From: Sneathiella glossodoripedis JCM 23214 | GTDB taxonomy: Bacteria; Pseudomonadota; Alphaproteobacteria; Sneathiellales; Sneathiellaceae | DNA length: 64,000 nucleotides | Reading direction: 5' to 3' | Assembly: GCF_000616095.1 (NCBI RefSeq) | Contig: NZ_BAMS01000001.1 | Coordinates: 1,054,001 to 1,118,000 of the forward strand | Part shown: positions 1 to 9,163 of the stretch, in pieces | Position numbering within the stretch: the first letter of the stretch is position 1 | Layout of the letters: each line of letters begins with the position of its first letter | Notes under the pieces: model-generated | Told to the model about the DNA's origin: nothing | What the model saw: the letters and a program-made list of their open reading frames with translations, nothing else | Database searches by the model: none | Program-made: the position numbers and the translations under genes

Positions 1-209
1 GCGCACAATGGTTCACCAGTGCGAAGGAAGATGACGAATTGATCTACAAAATCACGAAAGCTTTGTGGAACAAGGAATCTCGTAAATTGCTGGATGTCGG
101 TCACGCAAAAGGTAAAACCATTACTTTGGAGACTGCGCTCTCCGGCGTGGGTGTTCCATTGCATCCAGGCGCTGAACGTTTCTACAAGGAAGCTGGCCTG
201 ATCAAGTAA
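1..209 (+). CDS. TAXI-type TRAP transporter solute receptor, C-terminal end (partial)
   Basis: An open frame enters from the left edge (codons in phase with base 3) and ends at TAA 207-209, giving about 68 residues. The end, with SGVGVPLHPGAERFYKEAGL, is typical of TAXI family receptors of TRAP transporters, which bind a small solute in the periplasm and hand it to the membrane subunits. The next gene is a fused TRAP permease, which supports the call. The substrate cannot be told from this fragment. Confidence 0.85.
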   Translation, partial: AQWFTSAKEDDELIYKITKALWNKESRKLLDVGHAKGKTITLETALSGVGVPLHPGAERFYKEAGLIK

Positions 210-222
210 TGTTTCGTGCTAG

Positions 223-256
223 AGAACCCCGGATGCATCGCATTCGGGGTTCTTTT
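223..256 (+). terminator. Intrinsic terminator/attenuator between TRAP receptor and permease
   Basis: AGAACCCCGGATG pairs with CATTCGGGGTTCT (one mismatch) and is followed by TTTTT. It lies 13 bases after the receptor stop and just before the permease. Such hairpins commonly let the binding protein be made in excess over the membrane subunit. Confidence 0.8.
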
Positions 257-279
257 TGATTTTGTTTGGGGGACGCCTG

Positions 280-2316
280 ATGGCTGATAAAGACGCAGCG
301 CCAAAAGAACTCACACCAGAAGAGCTCAGAGAGCTCGAGCGAAAATTTGACCCAGAGACAGCCTATCGGTCATACGGACCGAAAATTGGTATTTTAGTTT
401 CCGCTATTTTGGTCGCAATGTCGGCCTATCACTTTTACGCATCCGGCTTTGGTCTTATTCGTGAGCTTCTCCATCGCGGGATACATCTGTCGTTCGTTTT
501 GGGTCTGGTGTTTTTTTTATATTCTGCTGTACGCACGAAAAATAATGGGAGCCTCCAGACTTCTTGGTTTCGCCCCGGTGGTATCAATCTGGTTGATATT
601 TGTCTCGGTATTCTGGCCGTACTCGCCGCAATTTATTTGCCGTTACTGCCACCAGAAGTGGTTGCTGAACGCGTTGGGAATCCCTCCAGCTCAGATGTGT
701 TCATGGGATCAGCCCTATTATTACTGACGCTTGAAGCTGCGCGGCGCTCTGTTGGACCCACGCTTCCAATTATCGCAATAATTTTTATCTTATTTGCTCT
801 TTATGGCCCTTACGCACCAGGTGCGCTCAAACATGGTGGGACAAGCTGGTTGGGCCTTATAAATCATATCTATATGACTAATCAGGGCATATACGGCATC
901 GCAATCGGTGTGATGGCCCAGTATGTGTTTCTGTTCATTCTGTTTGGCGTGCTCGCGACGCGGATCGGACTGGGGCAATTGTTCATTGATCTGGCAATGG
1001 TAATTGCAGGACGATTTTCCGGTGGACCGGCCAAAGTGGCTATTTTTGCCTCCGCATTCATGGGGAGCATATCCGGATCATCTATCGCAAACACAGTGAC
1101 CACCGGTGCGCTCACCATACCCGCGATGAAACGGGTGGGCTATCCCTCCCGCTTTGCAGCAGCGGTTGAGGCAACGGCATCAACTGGGGGCCAAATTACA
1201 CCACCGATTATGGGGGCCGCAGCTTTCATAATGGTGGAATATCTTGAAATTCCGCTTCGCGATATTCTGGCGGCCGCCCTTTTTCCAGCTTTAATGCACT
1301 ATTTCGGCATTTTCATTATGGTGCATCTGGAAGCCAAAAAACTGGGGTTGCGCGGGTTGTCATCAGAAGAACTTCCCAAGCTTTTTCGGGTCTTGAAAGA
1401 ACACTGGCTGTCAATAACGCCGTTGATCATCCTTGTGTACTTCATTCTTGCTGGCCGGACACCGGATTTTGCCGCGGTTTACGGAATTATTGCCTGTGTT
1501 GTTGTCGGGTTTTTAAAACCCAACAACCGTCTCACATTTGTCGATCTTTGGAATGGTCTTTCTATTGGCGCTAAAAATACAATCGCTGTCGGCGCTGCGG
1601 CGGCATGCGTTGGCATTATTGTAGGCGTGGTTACATTAACCGGCGTGGGCTTCCGTCTGGGGTATGTTGTCGTTCAAACAGCGACAGATATCGCTGCTGT
1701 TTTCGGATCACTATGGCCGTTCAGTTTCTTCGAAGTAACCCAGTGGGCGCTCTTCTTCTCATTAATCCTGATTGCGATTGCCTGTATTTTCATGGGTGCA
1801 GGTATCCCCACGACCGCGACTTATATCATTCTGGTTGCCGTGGCCGGACCTGCGCTGGCGCAGCTACAAGTGCAGCCTTTGGTCGCGCACTTCTTTGTCT
1901 TTTACTATGGTGTCCTTGCCGATATTACCCCTCCTGTAGCACTCGCCGCTTACGCGGCGTCAGGCATTGCAGGATCCAATCCATTTGCAACAGGCAATAC
2001 TGCGTTTCGCCTTGGAATTGCCAAAGCCATGGTTCCGTTTGTCTTTGTCTATTCACCGGCTCTGTTGTTAGTGGCGGACGGTTTCACATGGTATGACTTT
2101 ATCGTCACTCTGAGTGGCACTATGGCAGGCATCAGTTTACTCGGGGTATCTTTCTCTGGTTATTTGATGGCCCCGCTTTCCACGCTGGAACGTTGGTGGA
2201 TTGGGTTGGTTTCACTCCTATTCATTGCGCCGGGACTGACAACAATGACTATCGGCATATTGCTGGTCGCGCCTGTCGCAATCCTGCAAATCGTGCGGGC
2301 TCGGCAAAAATTATAA
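280..2316 (+). CDS. TRAP transporter permease, DctQ-DctM fusion (TAXI type)
   Basis: A 678-residue inner-membrane protein that uses an ion gradient to import the solute bound by the TAXI receptor upstream. A soluble acidic N-terminus (about residues 1-35) is followed by some 16 or more hydrophobic segments, the small DctQ-like part first and then the large DctM-like part. The DctM part holds the GSISGSSIANTVTTGALTIP and GAGIPTTATY motifs of this family. I chose ATG 280 because GGGGGA sits 6-7 bases upstream; an in-frame TTG at 256 would lie inside the terminator. The length is normal for fused TAXI-TRAP permeases. Confidence 0.93.
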   Translation: MADKDAAPKELTPEELRELERKFDPETAYRSYGPKIGILVSAILVAMSAYHFYASGFGLIRELLHRGIHLSFVLGLVFFLYSAVRTKNNGSLQTSWFRPGGINLVDICLGILAVLAAIYLPLLPPEVVAERVGNPSSSDVFMGSALLLLTLEAARRSVGPTLPIIAIIFILFALYGPYAPGALKHGGTSWLGLINHIYMTNQGIYGIAIGVMAQYVFLFILFGVLATRIGLGQLFIDLAMVIAGRFSGGPAKVAIFASAFMGSISGSSIANTVTTGALTIPAMKRVGYPSRFAAAVEATASTGGQITPPIMGAAAFIMVEYLEIPLRDILAAALFPALMHYFGIFIMVHLEAKKLGLRGLSSEELPKLFRVLKEHWLSITPLIILVYFILAGRTPDFAAVYGIIACVVVGFLKPNNRLTFVDLWNGLSIGAKNTIAVGAAAACVGIIVGVVTLTGVGFRLGYVVVQTATDIAAVFGSLWPFSFFEVTQWALFFSLILIAIACIFMGAGIPTTATYIILVAVAGPALAQLQVQPLVAHFFVFYYGVLADITPPVALAAYAASGIAGSNPFATGNTAFRLGIAKAMVPFVFVYSPALLLVADGFTWYDFIVTLSGTMAGISLLGVSFSGYLMAPLSTLERWWIGLVSLLFIAPGLTTMTIGILLVAPVAILQIVRARQKL

Positions 2317-2328
2317 ACTGGAAATAGT

Positions 2329-2354
2329 GGCGGCAGGAAATAACGTCTGCCGCC
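2329..2354. terminator. Shared hairpin between convergent genes
   Basis: GGCGGCAG (2329-2336) pairs perfectly with CTGCCGCC (2347-2354) across a 10-base loop in the 40-bp gap between the convergent TRAP permease and DUF2189 genes. The T-tract is short, so termination strength is uncertain. Confidence 0.6.
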
Positions 2355-2356
2355 TC

Positions 2357-3213
2357 TTAATCATCTGCGTGATTTTCATTACTTGAAGTAATGACCTGTC
2401 GGTAGCCATGCCATGTGGCGTGGCCAATTAGCGGCAATGTAAAGATGAGGCCTATCCCGGCGGTCAACAAACCAATCCCGGTGAAAATCACAATAATTGA
2501 CGCCCAAAGGATCATGGCGTTTTTGTTTCTAACGACTGCATAAGCGCTGGTTATGAGTGAAGGCAGCAGAACTGAGCCTTTGTCGACCATCATTGGCATT
2601 GAAAAAGCCCCAACAAGGAATACGCCAGTCGCGAAGACGGCACCAATCAATACCATAGCTATTGCGAAATGCAGACCCTCCATACTCAGGGCTCTGAGCA
2701 GAATTATTTCCCAATCGGCATAATCCCGGGGAAATTCAACGCAAACACGGTGAATGAAATTCTGATCCAGACTTGAAACAAAAAGGCCAGTGCGACGCCA
2801 AAGCCAAATATGCCGAGTTTGTTGTGCCGCGCTGCGCTCAATGCGTTTATCAAGCTGCTCTTTCTACCTACAGCGCTATTACGGCTGATTTCATAAAATC
2901 CAATTCCGACGGCCGGACCAACAAGTAAAAAGCCGGTGAGCGCGGGTAAAATCAGATAGGGCCAGTCTAAAAAATAAAATCCGAATGAAATTAGAAAGCC
3001 CGTCAGAACGAATATGGCTGCATAAGGGATGCTGACAGCAAGATTGTCTTTTAGATCAATCCATCCGGCCCGTAACCAGTTCCAGACATCATCAGTGCCA
3101 ACTTGCTGGACCAACGCCATTTCTCTGACGAGGAACAATTTATGGGAAGCAGCACTGGACGCTGACGCATTCTGATGTGATTCCAGGGGGTTATTTTCTT
3201 GTGCTGCGTTCAT
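2357..3213 (-). CDS. DUF2189 integral membrane protein (frameshifted)
   Basis: The first part (3213 down to 2704) has the DUF2189 N-terminus: a soluble stretch with W-LRAGW-DL, several membrane segments and GPAVGIGFYEISR. The rest (from about 2715 to 2357) continues in another frame and ends with the family signature PLIGHATWHGYR. Adding one G at about 2716 gives MPDWEIILLRALSMEG and a single protein of about 285 residues, the usual size. The start has an ideal AGGAGG five bases upstream. Function of the family is unknown; it is a polytopic membrane protein. The break fits the one-base deletions seen across this window. Confidence 0.85.
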
Positions 3214-3355
3214 ACCAGCCTCCTCACTCGGGAATTCATTAATTAACGTATGAGGGTTTGATTAATTAGTAAAGTCAGCAAGTTGGTTGCCAACCCGGTG
3301 TTTTCAATTTATCGTTGCTTTGATTGTGTGCTTTGCATCATGCGCGGGGGAATTA

Positions 3356-4249
3356 ATGCAAGAGACCAATATCATTACGCAACTTTTCCTTCCATTGTCT
3401 CTCGCCTTCATCATGTTTTCTGTCGGCCTTGAGCTCACGATTGCTGATTTTAAGCGAGTAGTTGTGCAGCCTCGCGACTTTTTGATCGGTGCAATCAGTC
3501 AAATTATTCTGCTGCCAACTGTGGCATTCATGTTGTTGAGCTTTTGGCAGATCGATCCGGCGCTTGCAGTGGGGGTGATGATAATTGCGGCCTGCCCGGG
3601 TGGGATTACTTCAAATCTGATGACATATCTTGCAAGGGGTGATACGGCTCTGTCGGTGTCACTAACAGCGGTAATAAGCTTGTTAGCGGTTATCACGCTT
3701 CCCCTGATCGTAAGTTTCTCCATAACTCATTTTATGGACGCGCAAAACGCACCTGTTCTTTCCATTGGCAATACAATAATTGGGGTGTTTGTAATCACCA
3801 CAGTACCAGTTGCATTTGGGATGCTGGTCAACCGGTATGCAACCAGTTTTGCGCGGCGGTTCGAAAGAAAAGCACGCATTGTCGCCTCTGTTTTATTTGT
3901 TCTCATTGTGGCTGGGGCAATTGCCAGCGAGCGGGAAAATATTGTCGACTATTTCATACAGGCAGGCCCGCTGACGCTGGTGCTGAATGTAGTGATGATG
4001 ATAGTCGCAGCCTGCCTCGCACGGGTTGCCTCTATGGGGCTTAAACAACGAATTGCCATAACCTTGGAATGTGGCCTTCAAAACGGCACGTTGGCAATAT
4101 TTGTTGCAGCAACGCTCATTGGTAATACGACCATGACAGTGCCAGGGGGGATTTATAGCTTGATCATGTTCGCAACAGCCTTGATATACCTTTTAATCGT
4201 CAAGTCAAAAGCCCAAAAAAGTGAAGATAAGCCCGCGAAGATACGTTAA
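3356..4249 (+). CDS. Bile acid:sodium symporter (BASS) family transporter
   Basis: A 297-residue membrane protein with about nine hydrophobic segments. It contains the BASS signatures FSVGLELT near the start, CPGGITSNLMTYLARGD in the middle and ECGLQNGTLA near the end. Members carry out sodium-coupled uptake of organic anions such as bile acids, pantoate or keto acids; the substrate here is unknown. ATG 3356 is preferred because GGGGG lies 5-9 bases upstream; a TTG at 3287 would add 23 residues. It is divergent from the DUF2189 gene. Confidence 0.9.
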   Translation: MQETNIITQLFLPLSLAFIMFSVGLELTIADFKRVVVQPRDFLIGAISQIILLPTVAFMLLSFWQIDPALAVGVMIIAACPGGITSNLMTYLARGDTALSVSLTAVISLLAVITLPLIVSFSITHFMDAQNAPVLSIGNTIIGVFVITTVPVAFGMLVNRYATSFARRFERKARIVASVLFVLIVAGAIASERENIVDYFIQAGPLTLVLNVVMMIVAACLARVASMGLKQRIAITLECGLQNGTLAIFVAATLIGNTTMTVPGGIYSLIMFATALIYLLIVKSKAQKSEDKPAKIR

Positions 4250-4340
4250 TAAGTTAATAATATTTTTAATATACTATTAACTAATATAGTCTTTGCAATG
4301 ATACTGAACTGGAAATATGATCACTTGTACATAGTGCCAG

Positions 4341-5120
4341 TTGAGGAAGTATATTTTAGTGGTAAGTCGTTTTTTTTATAAAGTGCTGAGTTTGACAATT
4401 CTGCTCCCCTTCATGGGGATCGGCACTAAAAATGTACTCTCAGCGGAACAGACTGTGCTCTTTGCCTGCAATGAATTCCCTCCCTATAAAATGGAAAATA
4501 GCGAAAGCGGATTGCCGGGCTTTGATGTGGAATTCTTACGTGAGTCCTTCAAACAGGTGGGGATTACGCTGCAAATTCAGTATATGCCATGGAAACGGGC
4601 GCTGGACGTAGCACGTAAGGGAAAAGTGGATGGTGTCTGCAGTTGCTCTAGCACGAAAGAACGCGCTGAATATATGTACTTTTCAGAACCGCTTGGTAGA
4701 GCATCTTCCGGTTTGTTTAGCCTCACCAGTAAAAATTTTGAACTGGTGAATGATCTTGATGAGATTGGTAGCCGGTCTGTTGGTGTTATTAAGGGATATA
4801 ATCTCATTGAAAAATTGGAAGCAGCTGGTGTTCAAAATGTCTTTGAACTATCGAGCGAACGTCAGGGCCTAAAGATGCTGCTCAAAGGCCGGCTTGATTT
4901 TTATTACAGCTACGAGGCACCAACCCGATATTACCTGTCTCAGGATGGGCATTCCGAAAAAGTTCATTATCACGAGCTTTCTTACACCGATTATCACAGT
5001 TGCATCAGTAAAGCGTCGGAAGGGTCAGAAGACCTGCTTAAAAGTTTTAACGAAGGCCTTGCAGGATTCGGAAAAGCGGGATCTACGATCAGATTTTGCG
5101 AAAATATCGCTGATGAATAA
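4341..5120 (+). CDS. Orphan periplasmic solute-binding protein, SBP_bac_3 family
   Basis: 259 residues. A hydrophobic N-terminal segment (about 12-35) acts as signal peptide. The rest is a two-lobed type II binding protein like those for polar amino acids: FPPYK after the first strand, GFDVEF, MPWKRAL and the STKERAEYMYFSEPL hinge region. The start is TTG 4341; no strong Shine-Dalgarno is visible, so the exact start is uncertain. No permease or ATPase gene is adjacent, so it may serve a distant transporter or act as a sensor. The next gene is a distant paralogue with the same PWKR motif. Confidence 0.85.
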   Translation: MRKYILVVSRFFYKVLSLTILLPFMGIGTKNVLSAEQTVLFACNEFPPYKMENSESGLPGFDVEFLRESFKQVGITLQIQYMPWKRALDVARKGKVDGVCSCSSTKERAEYMYFSEPLGRASSGLFSLTSKNFELVNDLDEIGSRSVGVIKGYNLIEKLEAAGVQNVFELSSERQGLKMLLKGRLDFYYSYEAPTRYYLSQDGHSEKVHYHELSYTDYHSCISKASEGSEDLLKSFNEGLAGFGKAGSTIRFCENIADE

Positions 5121-5247
5121 TTGGTGATTTTTTTGTGTGAACTTCAGTATTAAGAATAAAGTTTTAATAATTGAAATTTATAATATAGAATATACGCGAA
5201 GTTAAGACGCGCAACGCGAGCAAGTCTTGTCAACTCAGGTTAGCAAA

Positions 5248-6075
5248 ATGAATTTTCAGGTGAAGTTTTCGGGGCTACCAATCGTTCTCGCATTCCTTTG
5301 CGGGTTTAGTGCTTTGACACAGGCGGAGGATCTTAAGTTAAATCTGGTGACGGGGAATGATTATCTTCCTTTTACAGATGAAAGCCTCCCCGATGGCGGT
5401 ATGCACACAAAAATTGTTCGCCGCGTTATGGAACTCGAAGGCATTCCTCACAGCATAACATTCTTGCCTTGGAAACGGGGCTACGAGCTTACGTTATCAA
5501 CAACTTACGATGCCACTTTCCCCTATAGTCTGACCAAAGAGCGGGCAAAGTCATTCGTCTATTCAGACCCGATTTATGCCATATCCAATGTTGGTTTTGT
5601 GCGTGAAAATTCCGATTTGCGAAAATCCGAGCTGTCAGAGGTCAAAGGGCGCACGCTTTGCAGTCCTTTAGGATATGCCGTCCCCGGTTGGCTTGGGGAT
5701 GCAATCAAAAAACAGGAGGTGAAAGTCCTGTCGCCGGTTTCTCTCAAACAATGTTTTCAAATGCTGAAAGAGGGACGGGTTGATTTTGTACATGCAAACC
5801 GGGAACAGGGAAGTCTTGATTCAGCAGCTTATACAAAGGGTATGGAACCGTTTCGCATTATGGATGGCAGCTTTTCAGATGTTTTTAATCACCTGATCAT
5901 TTCGAGAGAACATATGGATGTTGATATGATTATGCGCCGTTTCAATCGCGGGTTAAAGGCGCTTAAAGACAGCGGTGAATATGAGATGATCGTGCAAACT
6001 TACCGGCAGGAATTCATCGATAAACATGCGGTCATCACACATAAATATCTGAAAAAGACCAGTACTGTTCAATAA
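5248..6075 (+). CDS. Orphan periplasmic solute-binding protein, SBP_bac_3 family
   Basis: 275 residues with a clear signal peptide ending near LTQA-ED. Family features include NDYLPFTDESLP, FLPWKRGYEL, PYSLTKERAKSFVYSDPIY and a C-terminal helix with FNRGLKALKDSGEY. ATG 5248 has CAGGT about 8 bases upstream; an in-frame TTG lies at 5227. It follows a similar orphan binding-protein gene in the same direction, with a 127-bp AT-rich gap between them. No transporter partner is present, so ligand and role remain open. Confidence 0.85.
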   Translation: MNFQVKFSGLPIVLAFLCGFSALTQAEDLKLNLVTGNDYLPFTDESLPDGGMHTKIVRRVMELEGIPHSITFLPWKRGYELTLSTTYDATFPYSLTKERAKSFVYSDPIYAISNVGFVRENSDLRKSELSEVKGRTLCSPLGYAVPGWLGDAIKKQEVKVLSPVSLKQCFQMLKEGRVDFVHANREQGSLDSAAYTKGMEPFRIMDGSFSDVFNHLIISREHMDVDMIMRRFNRGLKALKDSGEYEMIVQTYRQEFIDKHAVITHKYLKKTSTVQ

Positions 6076-6158
6076 TTAACTGGGCGTATCAGCTGCCCTT
6101 CTCTCCTCTCAGGGCTGTGCTATGCAGAAATAGCTGATCAGTTTTGCAAAAACGGCAT

Positions 6159-6192
6159 ACTAAATTAGCATAATTACTAAATTAGCATAATA
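6159..6192. repeat. Tandem 17-bp repeat upstream of DUF1127 gene
   Basis: ACTAAATTAGCATAAT followed by T or A occurs twice back to back (6159-6175 and 6176-6192), differing only in the last base. It lies about 115 bases before the DUF1127 start in a 229-bp gene-free gap and could be a pair of regulator sites or a slip duplication. Confidence 0.8.
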
Positions 6193-6304
6193 TGGATTGC
6201 GAATTTGAGTTTTGATCCGTATATGAGCTTTGCGCAAAGCAAGCTCTGTTTGCTGCTCTGCCCCTTATTCTGTTTTCAGTATCTGTAACTCAGGGTGAGT
6301 TCCC

Positions 6305-6520
6305 ATGACACTCTATTCAAGCAAAATATTTTTAACCCAATCCTCCCCTTCATTCTATGCAGGATCAGGGCTTTGGAAATTCTATCAGAATATCCGCGAC
6401 TATATTCAGTACCGGAACACAGTGCGTGAGCTTGGCTCCCTCACAGATCGGGAGCTGGATGATATTGGCGTTTCCCGCAGCGACATTCGCGCTATTGCGA
6501 AAGGCGAATTTCGCCGTTAA
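6305..6520 (+). CDS. DUF1127 (YjiS-like) small protein
   Basis: 71 residues. The C-terminal half has the DUF1127 pattern: YRNTVRELGSLTDRELDDIG, then SRSDIRAIAKG. Related small proteins in Agrobacterium and Brucella bind RNA or affect phosphate and fucose metabolism, but this one's role is not known. AGGGTGAG lies upstream of ATG 6305. Its stop overlaps the stop of the convergent hydrolase gene by 4 bp. Confidence 0.85.
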   Translation: MTLYSSKIFLTQSSPSFYAGSGLWKFYQNIRDYIQYRNTVRELGSLTDRELDDIGVSRSDIRAIAKGEFRR

Positions 6521-7641
6521 TTGACCTCTGCGCTGCTGTGATCACCCGTGTATTTACAGCTCAGCTTTGCCTGCTGTTGAATTTTCGGCTTGGCAGGTAG
6601 TAAATTTGCGGCTTCTGCGGGCCTGATTGTGATATGGCCCCGGGTCATATTGGCAAGCCACTCGAAATCCCCTTCCTGTGTGCGAGTTGATGCGACACGC
6701 CGCGCCAGATGTCCGGAGCTAAATTTTTCCCTCGCCTGTGCTTGCAGTTCAAACCTGAACACATAGTCGGGTGTCATACCCATGCGCAGGTCCGCTTGCA
6801 TCAGGCTTCCACCCGGCAAATGGCTCAAGCTGTAAAATCCTTTGGTAAAGGATTGCAGAATGTCATGCGCGGGATAATTCTGCAGCGCATCGCAGGTCAG
6901 CTCAAGGGGCCATCGATCATGGCGGTAGAAAAGCTTTTCATCCGCGGATGACACAAGTGGTAGATACAGATTTGTATAGCTTGTGCTTTCAATGGCGATT
7001 GCTTTCCAGGCAAATGTCGTTAAGGGGAGGGGGATGACCAGTATCTGCTCAGGCATAATTCCCCGCTTTGCAAATTGGTCTTTCGCCTCTTGTTCCATCC
7101 AGCTCTGGGCAAGTATCGACCAGCCCAGATATGCTGTTGATAGGGTGAGAGCTGTGACAACAGCTTTGCCAAAACGGCTTGACCATTTGGGACGGATGAG
7201 CGCCCACAGGGTCACCACAAGCAGCGGTAATGTGTATAGCGGATCGATAATAAACATGGATCCAAGCCCAAATGGATAATCCGTAAGGGGCCATAACAAT
7301 TGCGTGCCATAGATTGTCGTCGCATCCAGCAGGGCATGGGTCACAAGGATCAGCCAGACCGCTGCATAGAAGGGCCATCTTGCAGCTTCTGACCCCCCCA
7401 GTAGTTTTCGAAGTCCTTCTGCCAGCAGAGGCGTAATAAGCGTTTGTACAATAATGGAATGGGTCGCAGATCGGTGGCGGACAAAATTTTCCAGTGCGCC
7501 GCCATAGTCCCAAAAAACATCCAGATCGGGGAGTGTCCCCAGCACGCCGCCCGCCAGTGCAGTTTTTCGCAAGCCATATTTGGGTCCAAGAACAGCCGCT
7601 CCCACGGACGCGCCAAGCACAAACTGAGTAACTGAATCCAT
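6517..7641 (-). CDS. Membrane-bound metal-dependent hydrolase (YdjM / DUF457 type)
   Basis: 374 residues. The N-terminal half holds about five membrane segments with conserved polar residues: PDLDVFWDYG (D39, D41) and FVRHRSATHSI (H56, H61), the putative metal ligands of this family. The C-terminal part (about 200-374) is soluble. ATG 7641 has AAGGGTGAG directly upstream; an in-frame start 17 codons earlier is less likely. The substrate is unknown. The family is induced by DNA damage in E. coli, but no LexA site is evident here. Confidence 0.85.
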   Translation of the reverse strand: MDSVTQFVLGASVGAAVLGPKYGLRKTALAGGVLGTLPDLDVFWDYGGALENFVRHRSATHSIIVQTLITPLLAEGLRKLLGGSEAARWPFYAAVWLILVTHALLDATTIYGTQLLWPLTDYPFGLGSMFIIDPLYTLPLLVVTLWALIRPKWSSRFGKAVVTALTLSTAYLGWSILAQSWMEQEAKDQFAKRGIMPEQILVIPLPLTTFAWKAIAIESTSYTNLYLPLVSSADEKLFYRHDRWPLELTCDALQNYPAHDILQSFTKGFYSLSHLPGGSLMQADLRMGMTPDYVFRFELQAQAREKFSSGHLARRVASTRTQEGDFEWLANMTRGHITIRPAEAANLLPAKPKIQQQAKLSCKYTGDHSSAEVN

Positions 7642-7730
7642 TCTCACCCTTTCAAATATGCTGACCCGTATCATATAGACAGCTTGGCGCAAAATACCAG
7701 CGAGAGAATTTACCGATTGATGTGCGGCGA

Positions 7731-8609
7731 TCAGGTGGGCCAGCTATGGCGGGCTGCGGCGCGCATAAAAAGGGATGCCGCGGGTGAATGGGTGCGACCC
7801 GGCATCCAGGTGAGCATGACATCCCTGCTGACTTTCGGATCAATCAGGGGCCGAGTGAGCAATCCATTCATGGTAATGGAAAATTCCGGCAAAAACGCGA
7901 AGCCAAGTTCTGCCAACACCATTCCCTGCACCCAGTCCTCCCTCTCACTTCGAAAAGTGGCGTAAAGTTCAATGTTATGGGCATCGCAAGCCTGCAGAAC
8001 CATTTCGCGCATTTCGCAGGACAGCCTGTCCACATAGGGCTCCTTGGAAAGGTCTTTCAGTCGGATCGATGATTTATCTTTCAAATGATGGTTGGCGGGA
8101 AAGGCGACCACATATTTCTCGCGATAGATTTTTCGCAACCGATAGCGGTTGCTCAGGTCACTGGGGGAGCTCAAGAACGCAAGCTCCAGATTTCCCGCTT
8201 CCAGCTCCGCGCTAATGGTTTCAAAACTGTCTTCGCGAAACTCAATTTCAATCTGCGGGTTATCTTTTTTGAAATCCGCCAGGAAACGAGAGAAGGCGAG
8301 GGGCCCGATTGTCGTCATGACGCCAATTTTCAGGGGCGCTTTATGAAGCAGTCTAAACTCTTCGGCAGCATATTTAACCGATTGAGAGCGTTGGAAAATA
8401 TCTTCCATTTTTGGCTTCATGATGCGACCAAACTCTGTCAGCAATACGGATTTACCCTCCCGAAAGAACAGATCATTCTCTAGCTCGTCTTCAAGTTTTT
8501 TGATCGTTTTTGTCATCGCTGGTTGAGAGACACAGCACTTTTTCGCCGCCTGTGTGAAGTTCAGGCTATCGCAAACTGCAAGAAAGAATTTAATTTCGCG
8601 AAGCTCCAT
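7731..8609 (-). CDS. LysR-family transcriptional regulator
   Basis: 292 residues. The N-terminal winged helix-turn-helix (about 1-60; LNFTQAAKKCCVSQPAMTK) is followed by an LysR substrate-binding domain (about 88-285). ATG 8609 is preceded by GGGGG about 10 bases upstream and matches the usual LysR start (MELREIKFFLAV). It is divergent from the DUF1059 gene across a 134-bp gap, the usual arrangement for a LysR regulator and its target. The inducer is unknown. Confidence 0.92.
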   Translation of the reverse strand: MELREIKFFLAVCDSLNFTQAAKKCCVSQPAMTKTIKKLEDELENDLFFREGKSVLLTEFGRIMKPKMEDIFQRSQSVKYAAEEFRLLHKAPLKIGVMTTIGPLAFSRFLADFKKDNPQIEIEFREDSFETISAELEAGNLELAFLSSPSDLSNRYRLRKIYREKYVVAFPANHHLKDKSSIRLKDLSKEPYVDRLSCEMREMVLQACDAHNIELYATFRSEREDWVQGMVLAELGFAFLPEFSITMNGLLTRPLIDPKVSRDVMLTWMPGRTHSPAASLFMRAAARHSWPT

Positions 8610-8743
8610 GACGATACCCCCTGCGCATCGGGGCAATATGCAATATTTTTCCATAACCAGCGGTTATCATTCCATTCAATTATAAGATTTTTCTAATTTT
8701 ATTCAATTTCGTAAAATGGAGCCCCGATGAAGGAGGATCTGTC

Positions 8744-8917
8744 ATGAAGAAAATTGAATGTAATGACCTGTTTGAAGGCTGCGCATTTCGCGCCTCCGCC
8801 AGTACCGAAGATGAACTTCTGCAAAAGGTTGCAGCCCATGCGGCCAAAGAACACAACATTCAGGAAATCACTCCTGAAGTTTTGGCAAAGGTAAAATCCT
8901 GCATAAAATCCGGATAG
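8744..8917 (+). CDS. DUF1059 small protein
   Basis: 57 residues, beginning MKKIECNDLFEGCAF, with the DUF1059 pattern: conserved Cys near the start, a helical stretch VAAHAAKEHNIQEITPEVLAK and a final Cys (C53). It has a perfect AAGGAGGA 6 bases before ATG 8744, implying strong translation. Function of the family is unknown. Its position opposite the LysR gene makes it that regulator's likely target. Confidence 0.82.
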   Translation: MKKIECNDLFEGCAFRASASTEDELLQKVAAHAAKEHNIQEITPEVLAKVKSCIKSG

Positions 8918-9110
8918 CCAATTCTGACCCCGAAAAAGCGCTTTGCGGGGGCGGAGCATTGATCGGATCCACCGCTTAATGTAATCAACCGACCTTCGCA
9001 AACGCGCATCAAAGCTTATCTCACGCGCCTGTTCGCCCGCTCAAAATATCCCATGAACAGAATATCCACAGAAATCTGATTGAAGAGATTGTATCTTTCT
9101 TATAAATAGT

Positions 9111-9124
9111 AATGTTATAACATT
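9111..9124. promoter_or_regulatory. Palindromic operator candidate upstream of DUF1826 gene
   Basis: AATGTTATAACATT is a perfect 14-bp palindrome, 39 bases before the DUF1826 start. It resembles zinc-uptake-regulator half-sites (TGTTATA), but they are closer together than in the canonical Zur box, so the regulator is only a guess. Confidence 0.45.
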
Positions 9125-9163
9125 TTATTTAAAAATTTGTAGAGAAACAACCGAGTCAAGCTT

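Noticed and set aside
6159-6192. Possible CRISPR array
   Set aside because: Only two adjacent copies without spacers; no cas genes in the window. No CRISPR array was seen anywhere.
9111-9124. Canonical Zur box
   Set aside because: The known box has two heptamers TGTTATA and TATAACA with a base between; here they overlap, so only a general palindrome is claimed.
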